A stretch of DNA of 64,000 nt from Paenarthrobacter aurescens TC1 (GCA_000014925.1 CP000474.1:992001-1056000), one strand, 5' to 3'; positions 17,262-25,977 are shown, counted from the first letter of the stretch. Notes: generated by a model from the letters alone, not told the origin. A program made the numbers and translations.

Positions 17262-18185
17262 TCAGGTATTGAGTTCCAGCATGAGGGCGGGCAGTTCGTC
17301 GGCGAGCTCGCGGGCCAGGAATCCGAGCGGGCCGAGCTTGCTGGCCAGGCGGTCGGCAGCGGCGGCGTGAAGGTGCGTGCCCCAGCAAGCAGCTTGAGCG
17401 TCGCTGGTACCGCGCGCGCGGAGCCCCGCAATGGCGCCTGCCAAAACATCGCCGCTGCCGGACGTTCCCAGCCCGCCATAGCCGGTGGTGATCTTCCACA
17501 GCGTCGAGTCGTCTGCTGTTTCGGCGCCGGGTCCGGCGATGTATCCCTGACAACTCACCACCGCATCGAACCTGCGAGCGACCTCAGCTACATCAGCTCC
17601 AAGATCCCCTACATCCCTGCCCAGGAGTATTCCGGTCTCTGTGGGGTTCGGCGTGAGGATCAGCCGGCCACGCCACGGTTCCAGTACATCCTCAACCTTA
17701 ACCAGTCCGCCCAAGGCAAAAGCGTCGAGAACGACGGCGGGACCTCCTTCAGTGCCGGGGGCAGCGTGGGACTCCTCCCGCTCCAACAGCGTTCGCAGCA
17801 GCGATTCCGCCAGTTCCAGATCGTCCAAGCCTGGCCCGATCAGCATGGCATCGGCGCGCTCCAGGTAGGACGAGATCCGGTCCAACCCCTCACCGGTTAG
17901 GGACCCGCTGGCGTTCTCGGGCAGTCCAAGTGCGCCGCACTCCGGCAACGCGACTCCCACCTGCACTGCCACGGATTCGGCAACGGCCAAGGTAATTTTC
18001 CCGGCTCCTGCGCGAAGGGCTGAGATTCCGGCCAGCAAAGCCGCGCCAGGGGTCACACGTGCTCCACCGATGACCAGCACGGCACCGCGCGAGTACTTGT
18101 CATCTCCCGGTGCCGGCAGCGGCCAGTCACGCAGAAGCGACGGTGTCACCAGCGTGGGTGTGGTGGAGTCACTGGGGGTGGACAC
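17262..18185 (-). CDS. nnrD: ADP-dependent (S)-NAD(P)H-hydrate dehydratase
   Basis: 307 aa from GTG 18185 (GGGGA upstream); other GTG starts lie further upstream within the phosphatase gene. YjeF C-terminal (carbohydrate-kinase-like) domain: YSRGAVLVIGGARVTPGAAL, LILTPNPTETGILL and the nucleotide-binding end GLGTSGSGDVLAGAIAGL. It repairs NADHX and NADPHX with ADP. The epimerase domain (NnrE) is not fused and not nearby. It overlaps the 3' end of the upstream histidine phosphatase by 17 bases, suggesting a two-gene unit. Confidence 0.9.
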   Translation of the reverse strand: MSTPSDSTTPTLVTPSLLRDWPLPAPGDDKYSRGAVLVIGGARVTPGAALLAGISALRAGAGKITLAVAESVAVQVGVALPECGALGLPENASGSLTGEGLDRISSYLERADAMLIGPGLDDLELAESLLRTLLEREESHAAPGTEGGPAVVLDAFALGGLVKVEDVLEPWRGRLILTPNPTETGILLGRDVGDLGADVAEVARRFDAVVSCQGYIAGPGAETADDSTLWKITTGYGGLGTSGSGDVLAGAIAGLRARGTSDAQAACWGTHLHAAAADRLASKLGPLGFLARELADELPALMLELNT

Positions 18186-18954
18186 TGGCGTCCCCGGCGT
18201 GCTCGGTGACAGTGACACCTTGTTCGGTGAGGTGGTCAGCCACGTTGAAGCTTTCCAGTTCCCAAGGCCCCGCACCCGAAGGGCGCACGTACCTTGTGAT
18301 CGATGCATTCAGCACAGACGTTGTGGCTGCCAAGTCAAGAATTTCCTCCTCGGACATTCCTTCCAAGACGTAACGGACCAGCAGGATGACGGCGTCGTGG
18401 CAGACCAGCATCACCCGCTGCCCTGTTCCCAAAGTGTTGAGCTCATCCAGGATTGAGCGTATGCGGAGTGCAACATCGGCCCACGATTCGCCGCCAGGTG
18501 GCCGGTAGTACAGCTTGCCCAGCCATAGCCGCCTCTCGGCCTCGTCCGGATATCGGGTCTCCACACCCAAGCGTGTCAACCGGTCCAAGATGCCCAGTTC
18601 GCGGTCGCGGAGACGCTCATCGGTGAGAACCTTCACGGGCCAGCCTGCCGTCTCAACTGCGATTTCCGCCGTCTGCAGGGCCCTCGCATAGGGGGAGGAA
18701 ACAACAGCATCCGGCCGGAGTTCATCGGCGATCCGGGCCAGCGCCGTCCCCAATGCTTTGGCTTGGTCCTGTCCAGTGCCGGAGAGATTTACGTCAGGAT
18801 CCCTGGCCGGAACATCTATGACCTCGGCTCCAGCCAAACGTGCCTCCGTTGCGGCCACGTTGCCTTCGCTCTCGCCGTGCCGGATCAGGAGCAGCTCGAC
18901 GGCTCCCGCTTCCTGCACTGCGTCCGTCAGCCCGTCCTCGTTCACAAAGATCAC
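18169..18954 (-). CDS. Histidine phosphatase family protein
   Basis: 261 aa. The phosphoglycerate-mutase-type RHGE motif (LLLIRHGESEGN) holds the catalytic histidine at residue 25; the second arginine and glutamate occur in VVSSPYARALQTAE and LRDRELG, and the second histidine in VMLVCHDAVILL. Could be a phosphoserine, sugar-phosphate or non-specific phosphatase; sequence alone does not decide. Shares an overlap with nnrD downstream. Confidence 0.9.
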   Translation of the reverse strand: MIFVNEDGLTDAVQEAGAVELLLIRHGESEGNVAATEARLAGAEVIDVPARDPDVNLSGTGQDQAKALGTALARIADELRPDAVVSSPYARALQTAEIAVETAGWPVKVLTDERLRDRELGILDRLTRLGVETRYPDEAERRLWLGKLYYRPPGGESWADVALRIRSILDELNTLGTGQRVMLVCHDAVILLVRYVLEGMSEEEILDLAATTSVLNASITRYVRPSGAGPWELESFNVADHLTEQGVTVTEHAGDASVHPQ

Positions 18955-19078
18955 CCTTCCGCGTGCGTTGCCGAATGCAGAACACTACCCACTGCGTACC
19001 CACAGGGCCAGAGGATAAACGCTCGACGGCAATCGCGAACCCCTGTTGCCCGGACTTGGAGTGAAGTAAGTTGCTCGC

Positions 19079-20374
19079 ATGGAGGACTCATACCCAGTCA
19101 TCATTGTCGGTGCCGGTTTCGCAGGCGTGGCAGCAGCCAAGGAGCTCGGGCGCAAGGGCGTTCGCGTCTTGCTGATCGATGCGAACAACTACCACCAGTT
19201 CCAGCCGCTCCTCTATCAAGTAGCAACATCGCAAATCGGAGTGTCAGCCATTGCCCGGCCACTGCGTTCCGTTTTCCGCCGCTTCGAAACGGTCAAGGTT
19301 CTGACGTCGAAGGTGGACTCCGTCAGCGCCGCCGAGCGAGCGGTCAGGACTGCTGATGGGCGAACCTTGCGGGCGGATATCCTGGTTATCGCGGTTGGGG
19401 CGGTCCCGAACTTCTTCAACACACCCGGTGCGGAAGATCATGCGTTCCCGCTGTATTCCGTCACGGATGCGACGAGGCTTGGGACCGGCCTCACCCGGTT
19501 GTTGGACCAGGCCGACAGAAACCCCGACGGGTCAGTGGATGTAGTGGTAGTAGGCGGCGGACCTACCGGAGTTGAAACGGCTGGAGCGATGGCCGAAAAC
19601 GTCAAATACGTTGTGAGTAAGTACTTCTCGCGCGAGCTGGCAGCACGCTGCCGTGTGCATCTGGTGGATATGGTTCCCAGCGTCCTCAACATGTTTTCCA
19701 AGAAGTCCCAGAGCTATGCCACTGAGCACTTGAAGAAGGTGGGAGTTCAACTGCACATGGGTGTGGGCGTGACTGAGGTCCGGCACAACGGAGTGACTTT
19801 GGCCGACGGGAGCTCCGTGCCCGGACAGATCGTGGTGTGGGCCGGGGGACTCAAAGCGGGCGACCTCATTTCCGGATCCGGCCTTGCCCAGGGGAGAGGC
19901 GGACGAATAGATGTCCGTCCGGACCTGACTGCCCCGGACGCGGATGGCGTCTACGTCATTGGAGATGCAGCCAACATCACGGATTCAACAGGGGCAAAGC
20001 TACCGCAGCTGGGTTCGGTGGCCCAACAGGCCGGGAAATGGGCGGCGAAGAACATTCTTGCGGACCTCAGCGGGGGCAGTCGAACGCCCTTCCGTTATGT
20101 GGACAAGGGCTACATGGCGATGGTGGGGCGTGGCGCCGCGGTGGCAGAGTTGGGTCGCAAGAGAATCCAGTTGCAGGGCATCCTTGCCTTCCTGTCCTGG
20201 CTGTTGGTACACCTCGCTCTATTGTCAGGGCTCCAGCAAAAAATCCGTGCCCTGTTCTCCTGGCTTAACGGCTACCTCCTCCACAGCCCTGCGCAGGTAG
20301 TGGTCAGCGGGCCGATGGAGAGGGAACCGACGGAACAGGAACCGCCGGGGGCGTTGCCTTCAAAGGAGTCTTGA
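19079..20374 (+). CDS. Type II NADH dehydrogenase (NDH-2-like)
   Basis: 431 aa. An FAD-binding GAGFAG (12-17), the quinone-site region NYHQFQPLLYQVATSQIG, a second dinucleotide motif VVVVGGGPTGVETAGAMAE for NADH, and GVYVIGDAANI with AQQAGKWAAKN for FAD are all present. The C-terminal segment (LAFLSWLLVHLALLSGLQQKIRALFSW) is an amphipathic/hydrophobic membrane anchor. It passes electrons from NADH to the quinone pool without proton pumping. Convergent with the DUF3040 gene, overlapping by 15 bases. Confidence 0.9.
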   Translation: MEDSYPVIIVGAGFAGVAAAKELGRKGVRVLLIDANNYHQFQPLLYQVATSQIGVSAIARPLRSVFRRFETVKVLTSKVDSVSAAERAVRTADGRTLRADILVIAVGAVPNFFNTPGAEDHAFPLYSVTDATRLGTGLTRLLDQADRNPDGSVDVVVVGGGPTGVETAGAMAENVKYVVSKYFSRELAARCRVHLVDMVPSVLNMFSKKSQSYATEHLKKVGVQLHMGVGVTEVRHNGVTLADGSSVPGQIVVWAGGLKAGDLISGSGLAQGRGGRIDVRPDLTAPDADGVYVIGDAANITDSTGAKLPQLGSVAQQAGKWAAKNILADLSGGSRTPFRYVDKGYMAMVGRGAAVAELGRKRIQLQGILAFLSWLLVHLALLSGLQQKIRALFSWLNGYLLHSPAQVVVSGPMEREPTEQEPPGALPSKES

Positions 20375-20644
20375 CGAGGACTCGTTTTTGTATTTCCTGT
20401 GAGCCAACAATGCGTGTGCAACAAGAAGCATGCCGGCGAGGGCAAACGGAAATACGTTGAAGGGGATGGCTAGCAGGATCAACAGCACTCCGACGGCGGC
20501 AGTCACGACGTCGCGGATACGGGGGTGAACAGGACCGCGTACAGGAACTCCGGATTCCAGTTGCCGAGCCAAGTCAGGGTCTTGGATGAAGAGCTCGCGC
20601 TCAAGCTGCTGAAGTACCTTGCGCTCCCTTTCTGAAAGTGGCAT
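20360..20644 (-). CDS. DUF3040 membrane protein
   Basis: 94 aa, AGGAGGA directly upstream of the ATG. It starts MPLSERERKVLQQLERELFIQDPDLA, the diagnostic DUF3040 N-terminus, followed by two hydrophobic helices (about 46-80) and a short basic tail. The family is confined to actinobacteria and of unknown function. Its 3' end overlaps the convergent NDH-2 gene. Confidence 0.9.
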   Translation of the reverse strand: MPLSERERKVLQQLERELFIQDPDLARQLESGVPVRGPVHPRIRDVVTAAVGVLLILLAIPFNVFPFALAGMLLVAHALLAHRKYKNESSSRLL

Positions 20645-20750
20645 GGGAGTTCCTCCTAAGCGCTGCGGCTCCTTGATGCGGTTAGCGGGTCAACTGGTTT
20701 CCAGGTGAACCTGATGTCCAGCGACTCGATAAGCTAAGCATGCTTAGTAT

Positions 20751-21488
20751 TCAGGTCGCAAGGAGAATTTTTGCTGCAGCAATGAGCTCGGCATTGCCGT
20801 CAGCTTGGATTCCTTCTGGGAGCACGAGCGTGTCCTCAAGGCCGATTCTGGTGTCCAAACCCCACCGGGCCGCAAGCTGCAGCGCAGCCCAGGCTGATCG
20901 GTCCTCACCATGGAGCAGGGCGGGCGGCTGGACGGCATGCTGGCTATCGGATTGTGCCTGGTCAGTCACCAGATCCAGGAGGCTCTTGGCTTCCGTTTCC
21001 ACGTTCTCGGCCGGAATGTCTTGAATTTCCACCAGCACCCTCAAACATTTGCCCCGCAGCGGAGAGGAGGCCCACTGACGTGCCGCGTCGGCGTGCCAAA
21101 TTCCGGCCTCTACGCCGATGCCGCGGGCGTGAAGGGCTTCAGCGACTTCCTCTGCGCCCTCCTCGTGCCAATTTACGGATGCGAAATCAGGAAGCTCGTG
21201 CCAGGACTCAATCATCCTCAACCGGGTTGGTGCATCCGGGGAGCTCCAAGCACCTGTTGTCACGCCCAATGGAGTGGCTGGGCAGGCCTTACGGAGAGCA
21301 GTCAGCCATGAGGCCAGGCAGTGAGGTTCCAGGGTGTCCTCACCCAGCGGATTCTTGGGGTGGAAGTGCAGAGTGTGGGCGCCGGCAGCCACCGACGCCG
21401 CTGCTTCGCGGGCAATGGCGGCCGGATCAGCTGTCAACCGATGGTGCTGTGAGACCTCTCGAGCCCCGTTGATACAAGCCTGTAGCAT
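20751..21488 (-). CDS. BKACE / DUF849 (3-keto-5-aminohexanoate cleavage-like) protein
   Basis: 245 aa from ATG 21488. TIM-barrel family features: LQACINGAR at the N-terminus, GAHTLHFHPKNPLGEDTL with the zinc-ligand histidine pair HFH, FASVNWHEEGAEEVAEAL, and LDTRIGLEDTLVLPEG near the end. Family enzymes cleave beta-keto acids with acetyl-CoA; this one is shorter than the typical ~275-310 aa and its substrate is unknown. It is divergent from yqeY. The open frame continues upstream but runs antisense to yqeY and is not coding. Confidence 0.85.
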   Translation of the reverse strand: MLQACINGAREVSQHHRLTADPAAIAREAAASVAAGAHTLHFHPKNPLGEDTLEPHCLASWLTALRKACPATPLGVTTGAWSSPDAPTRLRMIESWHELPDFASVNWHEEGAEEVAEALHARGIGVEAGIWHADAARQWASSPLRGKCLRVLVEIQDIPAENVETEAKSLLDLVTDQAQSDSQHAVQPPALLHGEDRSAWAALQLAARWGLDTRIGLEDTLVLPEGIQADGNAELIAAAKILLAT

Positions 21489-21590
21489 CACACGGCCCAT
21501 GTTATGGCTTGCTCCCGGTGCGGCGGGAGACCCGGGGTGACTACCCAAGCTGGGAAGATAGCAGGAAGACCCCGAACAAGGAGCAACATC

Positions 21591-22052
21591 ATGACACTCA
21601 AAGAACGCTTGAAAGCCGACGTCGTAGACCACATGAAAGCCGGCAACAAGATTGCCCTCACCACTGTCCGCAACGTGTTGGGCGAGATAACTACCCGCGA
21701 GAAGTCCGGAAAGACTCCCGTTGAGCTGGACGACGCCCAGGTGACATCGCTGCTCCAAAAGGAAGCTGCGAAGCGCCGGGACACAGCCCGCATTTACACG
21801 GAGGCCGGAGAAACAGACCGTGCAGCGGCCGAAGTCGCTGAGGCGGAGATCATCGAGGCCTACCTGCCAAAGGCCCTCACCCGCGAAGAAGTAGAGGCAA
21901 TCGTGGACGAGGCAATTGAGGCCCTGAAGGCTGACGGGCAGGAACTTTCCATGCGCTCCATCGGAGCGGTCATGAAGCCCGTCACGGCCAAGGTTGCAGG
22001 ACGTTTTGACGGCAAGACCGTCAGTGAGATCGTGCGCGGACGCCTGGCCTAG
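21591..22052 (+). CDS. GatB/YqeY domain protein
   Basis: 153 aa, AAGGAG seven bases before ATG 21591. Full YqeY fold: TLKERLKADVVDHMKAGNK, TTVRNVLGEIT, KEAAKRRDTARIYTEAGETDRA, then EAEIIEAYLPKALTREEVEAIV and IGAVMKPVTAKVAGRFDGK. It is related to the tRNA-binding tail of GatB but is a stand-alone protein of uncertain role. Convergent with the DUF72 gene across a hairpin. Confidence 0.93.
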   Translation: MTLKERLKADVVDHMKAGNKIALTTVRNVLGEITTREKSGKTPVELDDAQVTSLLQKEAAKRRDTARIYTEAGETDRAAAEVAEAEIIEAYLPKALTREEVEAIVDEAIEALKADGQELSMRSIGAVMKPVTAKVAGRFDGKTVSEIVRGRLA

Positions 22053-22070
22053 AGGCGCCCGCCATCCAAG

Positions 22071-22102
22071 CTTGGGGATCAGCGAGCTCAGCTGACCCCA
22101 AG
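22071..22102. terminator. Convergent terminator hairpin
   Basis: CTTGGGGATCAGC (22071-22083) pairs with GCTGACCCCAAG (22091-22102) with a single bulged A. It sits between yqeY and the DUF72 gene, reaching into the latter's last codons. No clear T-run. Confidence 0.45.
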
Positions 22103-22819
22103 CAGCCACCGCAAAGTGTCAGCATTCCGCACGGCGTTACCGCCGCCGTCGTTGTTGAAGTAGGCATAGACATCCTTGCCGGAACCGTCCCACTGCCGAA
22201 TCCTGTCCGCCCACCATCGGAGATCGTCATCGGAGTATGAGCCACCGTAAAGGTGCTCGTGGTCCGGGCCGTGCAGGCGAATGTACACGAACGGTGCGGT
22301 GGCCCGGAGGATGCACGGCAGGTTGGCGCCACTCATAATGCAGTAGGCGGCTCCATGGCGTTCAAGCAAGGCATAGATGTCCGGGTGGTCCCAACTGTCA
22401 TGCCGAAACTCGACGGTGATGCGGATCCACTCCGGAAACGCGGACAGGAAATAGTCGAGTCGGGCGTCGTCCCGTTCAAATCCTGGTGGCAGCTGGACCA
22501 ACAGGACCGCTCTTTTGTCGCCTAGTTCGTGCCAGCACCGGACGATCCGTTCCACCCAAACTTCCGGACCGTAGAGTTTCTTGCCGTGCGTGAGGCCCCG
22601 CGGTGCTTTCACCGACATGGCAAAGCCAGCCGGAAGCCGTACCCTCCAACTCGCGAACGACGTGTCGCGAGGCCAACGGTAGAAACTCGCATTCAGTTCC
22701 ACCGTATTGAATCGTGCCGTGTAATGGGCCAGGCGCTTGGACGCCGGAAGGCCCGGGGGATACAGCACGTTCTCCCAATGGTCGTAGCTCCAGCCCGAGG
22801 TGCCGATGTGGATGCCCAT
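22088..22819 (-). CDS. DUF72 family protein (YecE-like)
   Basis: 243 aa. DUF72 TIM-barrel signatures: HIGTSGWSYDHWENVLYPPGL at the start, FNTVELNASFYRWPR, FAMSVKAPRGLTH, IRITVEFRHDSW, VYIRLHG and the end region DVYAYFNNDGGGNAVRNA. The conserved acidic residues suggest an enzyme, but no activity is established. Convergent with yqeY. Confidence 0.92.
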   Translation of the reverse strand: MGIHIGTSGWSYDHWENVLYPPGLPASKRLAHYTARFNTVELNASFYRWPRDTSFASWRVRLPAGFAMSVKAPRGLTHGKKLYGPEVWVERIVRCWHELGDKRAVLLVQLPPGFERDDARLDYFLSAFPEWIRITVEFRHDSWDHPDIYALLERHGAAYCIMSGANLPCILRATAPFVYIRLHGPDHEHLYGGSYSDDDLRWWADRIRQWDGSGKDVYAYFNNDGGGNAVRNADTLRWLLGVS

Positions 22820-22899
22820 GGTGTGGATACTAACGGGTTCCGGAGTGGGCTCTACGCCGGCTCCTCGAAGAATTCAGAATTTAATGAAAGAGCTGTGCC

Positions 22900-23271
22900 T
22901 TATATCTGTTTCACTTTCAGTGAGTAAGTGATGGCCCCTCTACTGCCCATATCGTGTACTTGAGCGAGCATGCCGTTGGCGGTCTTTCGTACGGTTACAT
23001 CGCTCGATGCCGGCAGTGGGCGTTTGATGCTGTCTGCCCAGTACGAAATAATTCCAATTTCCGGTTCGCCGAATGGTTGTTCAATAGCATCAATAATTTC
23101 TTCCGTTAACGCGGCAAACCATGTATCATTCCAGAGTTCTCCGATTTCCTCGACGAGGTAGGACAAGCCGGAACTCGAAGGCATGAAGTCGTCATCCCGA
23201 GGGAGAAAAGCAATTTCCAACGAGTTCCCTAGGCGAGTATCGGCACCAACTGTCCCAGTCTCGGATACCAT
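22900..23271 (-). CDS. Unknown 123-aa protein, candidate immunity factor
   Basis: An acidic soluble protein (ESLVEEIGELWNDTWFAALTEE-like region, then EPEIGIISYWADSIKRP) of a size typical of immunity proteins, in noticeably AT-richer DNA. It is the last gene of the strand after the nuclease toxin and its neighbour. A TGA lies five codons upstream in frame, so ATG 23271 is the likely start. No family recognised; the immunity role is inferred from position. Confidence 0.5.
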   Translation of the reverse strand: MVSETGTVGADTRLGNSLEIAFLPRDDDFMPSSSGLSYLVEEIGELWNDTWFAALTEEIIDAIEQPFGEPEIGIISYWADSIKRPLPASSDVTVRKTANGMLAQVHDMGSRGAITYSLKVKQI

Positions 23272-23428
23272 CTTGCCGGTAGGTCAGTCGCTGGCTCGCC
23301 CGTAGAGCAGCACGGTCAGGCCACCCTTTGTCCAAACCTGCTTGGCGTCGTCCTTCTGAAGAGACGGCTTCAAGTCTGGTCAGGAGGGTGGCGAGGCTTC
23401 CGACTGGCGGGAGTTGGCCGAACACCAT
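23192..23428 (-). CDS. Small ORF of doubtful status in the toxin island
   Basis: 78 codons from ATG 23428; the first ~52 (LPPVGSLATLLTRLEAVSSE, then WPDRAALRASQRLTYRQ) look protein-like, whereas the end overlaps the start of the 22900-23271 gene in another frame for 80 bases. Either a separate small protein or the 5' part of that downstream gene separated by a frameshift. Confidence 0.3.
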   Translation of the reverse strand: MVFGQLPPVGSLATLLTRLEAVSSEGRRQAGLDKGWPDRAALRASQRLTYRQDGIRDWDSWCRYSPRELVGNCFSPSG

Positions 23429-23445
23429 TGACTGCTATCGGTAGG

Positions 23446-24078
23446 CTATGCTCCGAACAGTTTCTTGCTGATCCTGGCAAAGACGCCCGGTTCGTCCGAA
23501 GAAACGATGACTGCAGGATCCCTGGAAAAATCCGTACCGGAGTCGCTAACTGGTAGGCGCTTGTTGTTCCAGTCAACGGTACCCTGCTCCCGGTTATAGA
23601 GCGGTGGAGACATGTGGGCGGTCTCTAGAATAGACAGCATCCAAGGGGGGATGTTTTCTAGCGTCCGCGGAAATGCCAATAACTCGGAGGAGATGACTTC
23701 CGCCGTACCTTTGCGTCCTGAAGTTGCCGTTGGCGGTTGAACTTCTTCATCAAAGACTCGAATGGAGCCGGAATTTTGGGGGAATAGATGTACTTGAGCA
23801 GTCACCCAGCTTCCGATTCCTGGCTGGTAAGCATCCTTCTTTAGCTCTTTCAACCACATCAGGGCAGATCGGCTAATGCGCTGGTTCGTAGTAAACGTCC
23901 ATTGTCCAGCAATACGTACATCAACATACCGGTGTGAATAACCAGCAAAGATATACTGGGTAATTAGCACTTCGTCAACATCAGTAAAGTCACCGCCTGA
24001 ACCCATGCAAACTTTATGAAGATTCAGCAAAGCTTCCTGAACTTTGGTGCTGTTAGTCGAGTTGCTGAAATCAGGCAC
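23446..24078 (-). CDS. Unknown protein immediately downstream of a nuclease toxin, likely its immunity protein
   Basis: 210 aa. The GTG at 24078 follows the toxin TAA with no gap, and AGGGAGA inside the toxin end serves as RBS, so translation is coupled. No signal peptide or membrane helix; mixed alpha/beta composition with YIFAGYSHRYVDVRIAGQWTF-like beta segments. AT-richer than surrounding chromosome. I recognise no family; neutralisation of the NS nuclease is inferred from gene order, the rule for polymorphic toxin pairs. Confidence 0.6.
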   Translation of the reverse strand: MPDFSNSTNSTKVQEALLNLHKVCMGSGGDFTDVDEVLITQYIFAGYSHRYVDVRIAGQWTFTTNQRISRSALMWLKELKKDAYQPGIGSWVTAQVHLFPQNSGSIRVFDEEVQPPTATSGRKGTAEVISSELLAFPRTLENIPPWMLSILETAHMSPPLYNREQGTVDWNNKRLPVSDSGTDFSRDPAVIVSSDEPGVFARISKKLFGA

Positions 24079-25062
24079 TTACATATCTCCCTGGACGAGG
24101 TTGTCGAATTCTGCAAACTCCGCTCGCCCACCGGCGAATCTGTAATCGACCGTCAGCGAGCTCGGAAGCCCTGGCTTGGGACCCGGGACGGCTTCCACTT
24201 CCATATGCAAGTCTATGGTTTGTCCGGCATTGAAGCGTTCTTGGGCCTGGGAGAACAGATCTCTCTCGAGTTGGTAGAACGCCAAGGCGTTGGCATCACT
24301 GTTCGGATTGCCGTGGCCTCTGTTCTGGAACATGTGCTGAGCGAGTAGATTGGCGCTCTCACCCGGACCACCAAAAAGCGACGCGATCAAGTGTCCGCCA
24401 TCATAGGCGGAACCGCCAACCCTCCTGCCCGCTAACAGCTGCTGCCAGGCATTACGATTCATGTCACCCTTGAGGGTTCCAGTGATATGTGCCCCAATGA
24501 ATTTTGGCTTTGCGAAATCGTCCGTGATAAGCGTGAACGTGTTCTGTAGTCCGCCGTCGACTTGGGCGATGACGTTGTAGGTGACGTTGGGCATGGGTTT
24601 GTTCAGTTCGGGGGACCACGCGCCCTTGACGCCTGCGTATGTGTCTACGCGCGTGACTGTGCCGGTGTCGTCGGTGTAGTACTTCTCTACCGTGTTTTCC
24701 GTGAGCGCACCTGTGCTGTCCCTCATCACGCTGCGGTGTTCGATGATGTATTCGGTGTTTGGTTTGAGAGTGGTGCGTGCGGCGAAGTTCTCTTTGCGGT
24801 GGATCGGGAACGCGCTGTCGCCGTGCCGATAGACGACGGTGTTGGTGACGTTGTCCGGTTTCGCGAAGCACGTTACTTCCAGGGTGCCGGGAGAGGGCTC
24901 GGTGACTGGCGTCTGCAGGCGGAAGCGGGCGTAGCTTTCGACGGCGCGACGGTGGTCCTCGATCATGCCGCCCGCAACAGCCTCCATGAGCCGCATCTGG
25001 AAAGTAAGGGCCGATGGCGGCCCCAACTCCAGACTGCCGTGGTGGTAGGCGACTACGGCCAT
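24079..25062 (-). CDS. Polymorphic-toxin-like DNA/RNA non-specific endonuclease
   Basis: 327 aa. Residues 1-55 are a helical, LXG/pre-toxin-like segment; 60-160 form a beta-rich linker; 170-327 resemble an NS-type (NucA/YeeF-like) nuclease domain with YDGGHLIASLFGGPGESANL, where D221-G-G-H224 stands for the DRGH motif, followed by N239 and HMFQNRG. No classical secretion signal is present. A TGA ten codons upstream of the ATG limits the N-terminus, so the gene may be a 5'-truncated remnant of a larger T7SS/LXG toxin. Followed directly by its probable immunity gene. Confidence 0.7.
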   Translation of the reverse strand: MAVVAYHHGSLELGPPSALTFQMRLMEAVAGGMIEDHRRAVESYARFRLQTPVTEPSPGTLEVTCFAKPDNVTNTVVYRHGDSAFPIHRKENFAARTTLKPNTEYIIEHRSVMRDSTGALTENTVEKYYTDDTGTVTRVDTYAGVKGAWSPELNKPMPNVTYNVIAQVDGGLQNTFTLITDDFAKPKFIGAHITGTLKGDMNRNAWQQLLAGRRVGGSAYDGGHLIASLFGGPGESANLLAQHMFQNRGHGNPNSDANALAFYQLERDLFSQAQERFNAGQTIDLHMEVEAVPGPKPGLPSSLTVDYRFAGGRAEFAEFDNLVQGDM

Positions 25063-25148
25063 GGAGCCCCCGCCGATATCGGCCTGGCGTCAGACAAGTT
25101 CACAAGTCACCTGAGAGCGGCTGTGGACAAGTCAGAGTTCCCTCGAAA

Positions 25149-25367
25149 TCAGTGCCTGCCGATGGTCCTCGCCATCAAAGCTTGGAGGTCTTCGGCCACC
25201 TTGGCTACCTCGCGCTGCCTGGCGGACCGGCTTGGCTTTGAACCATGAGTGGCTTGGCGGGGCGGCCGGTTGGTGGTGCGGGCTTGGCGGTGGATCTGGG
25301 GATCACGCACGGGGGCGTCGGCAGTGACGGCACCCTGCAGGGGATCGTGGAAAAGTGGGAAGTTCAT
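25149..25367 (-). CDS. Short unknown ORF upstream of the nuclease toxin
   Basis: 72 aa from ATG 25367 (an ATG at 25397 adds ten residues). It reads MNFPLFHDPLQGAVTADAPV, then a basic, disordered stretch and a helical end REVAKVAEDLQALMARTIGR. It is same-strand with the toxin, 86 bases upstream. It could encode a small export partner or the surviving 5' end of a disrupted longer toxin gene. Unrecognised. The remainder of 25063-25479 shows nothing else. Confidence 0.35.
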   Translation of the reverse strand: MNFPLFHDPLQGAVTADAPVRDPQIHRQARTTNRPPRQATHGSKPSRSARQREVAKVAEDLQALMARTIGRH

Positions 25368-25479
25368 AGTTTCCGATCCTGACAGAAGCGCCCGCATGCC
25401 GATATGGACAGGTGCATACGCTAGTCGGGCGCTGCTGTGCAGATGTCCATCGCTGGCTAGGACCGGGCTGGCGCCGAGC

Positions 25480-25938
25480 CTAGCCCCACAACGCCTTCTT
25501 GAGCAGCGTCCTCAATTGCACGTTCTCTTCCTCACTCAGCGCCGCGAGCTGGGTCTGCTCGCATACTTCCAGCGCCGCCCGCGCCTTGTTGTGGATCCGC
25601 CGGCCCTCAGTTGTGGAGACGATGATCTTGGCCCGACGGTCCTGCTTGCCTTGGGCTCGTTTGACGAGCCCGCGGTGCTCGAGGTCGTCCACAAGGCTGA
25701 CCACTTGGCTGGGGTCCAGGCTGAGGAAATCGGCGAGCTCACGTTGCGTGGGTTCCAAGCCGCTGCACGCGAGGGTCAGCACGGAAAATGACCGTTCCCG
25801 GAGTCCGTAATCAGCCAAGGCCTTGTTGTTGAGGAGTGAACCTGTGGCGTGAAGTTTGGCCAGTAACAGGCCCACATCGCTGCCGATTTTTGCTGCCGAC
25901 AGGCGCGGGGTTTCCACTTCGGTGCTTTGCGGGCCCAT
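25480..25938 (-). CDS. MarR family regulator (CouR-like by context)
   Basis: 152 aa; start ATG 25938 with GGAG six bases upstream. The winged helix reads ERSFSVLTLACSGLEPTQRE, then ADFLSLDPSQVVSLVDDLEHRGLVKR and the wing QDRRAKIIVSTTEGR. Divergent from the catabolic operon beginning at 26078, with an inverted repeat between. In Rhodococcus jostii RHA1 the MarR protein CouR represses p-hydroxycinnamate genes and is released by hydroxycinnamoyl-CoA; the same role is a reasonable inference here. Confidence 0.88.
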   Translation of the reverse strand: MGPQSTEVETPRLSAAKIGSDVGLLLAKLHATGSLLNNKALADYGLRERSFSVLTLACSGLEPTQRELADFLSLDPSQVVSLVDDLEHRGLVKRAQGKQDRRAKIIVSTTEGRRIHNKARAALEVCEQTQLAALSEEENVQLRTLLKKALWG

Positions 25939-25977
25939 GACAACTCCAATAGTAATGAAAAACAATCGTTGACTTTT

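Noticed and set aside
21489..22109. N-terminal extension of the BKACE frame
   Set aside because: It runs antisense to intact yqeY, and the family N-terminus begins at MLQACINGAR.
24562..25248. 228-codon plus-strand frame opposite the nuclease toxin
   Set aside because: Antisense shadow; the minus-strand frame carries the nuclease motif and a coupled downstream gene.
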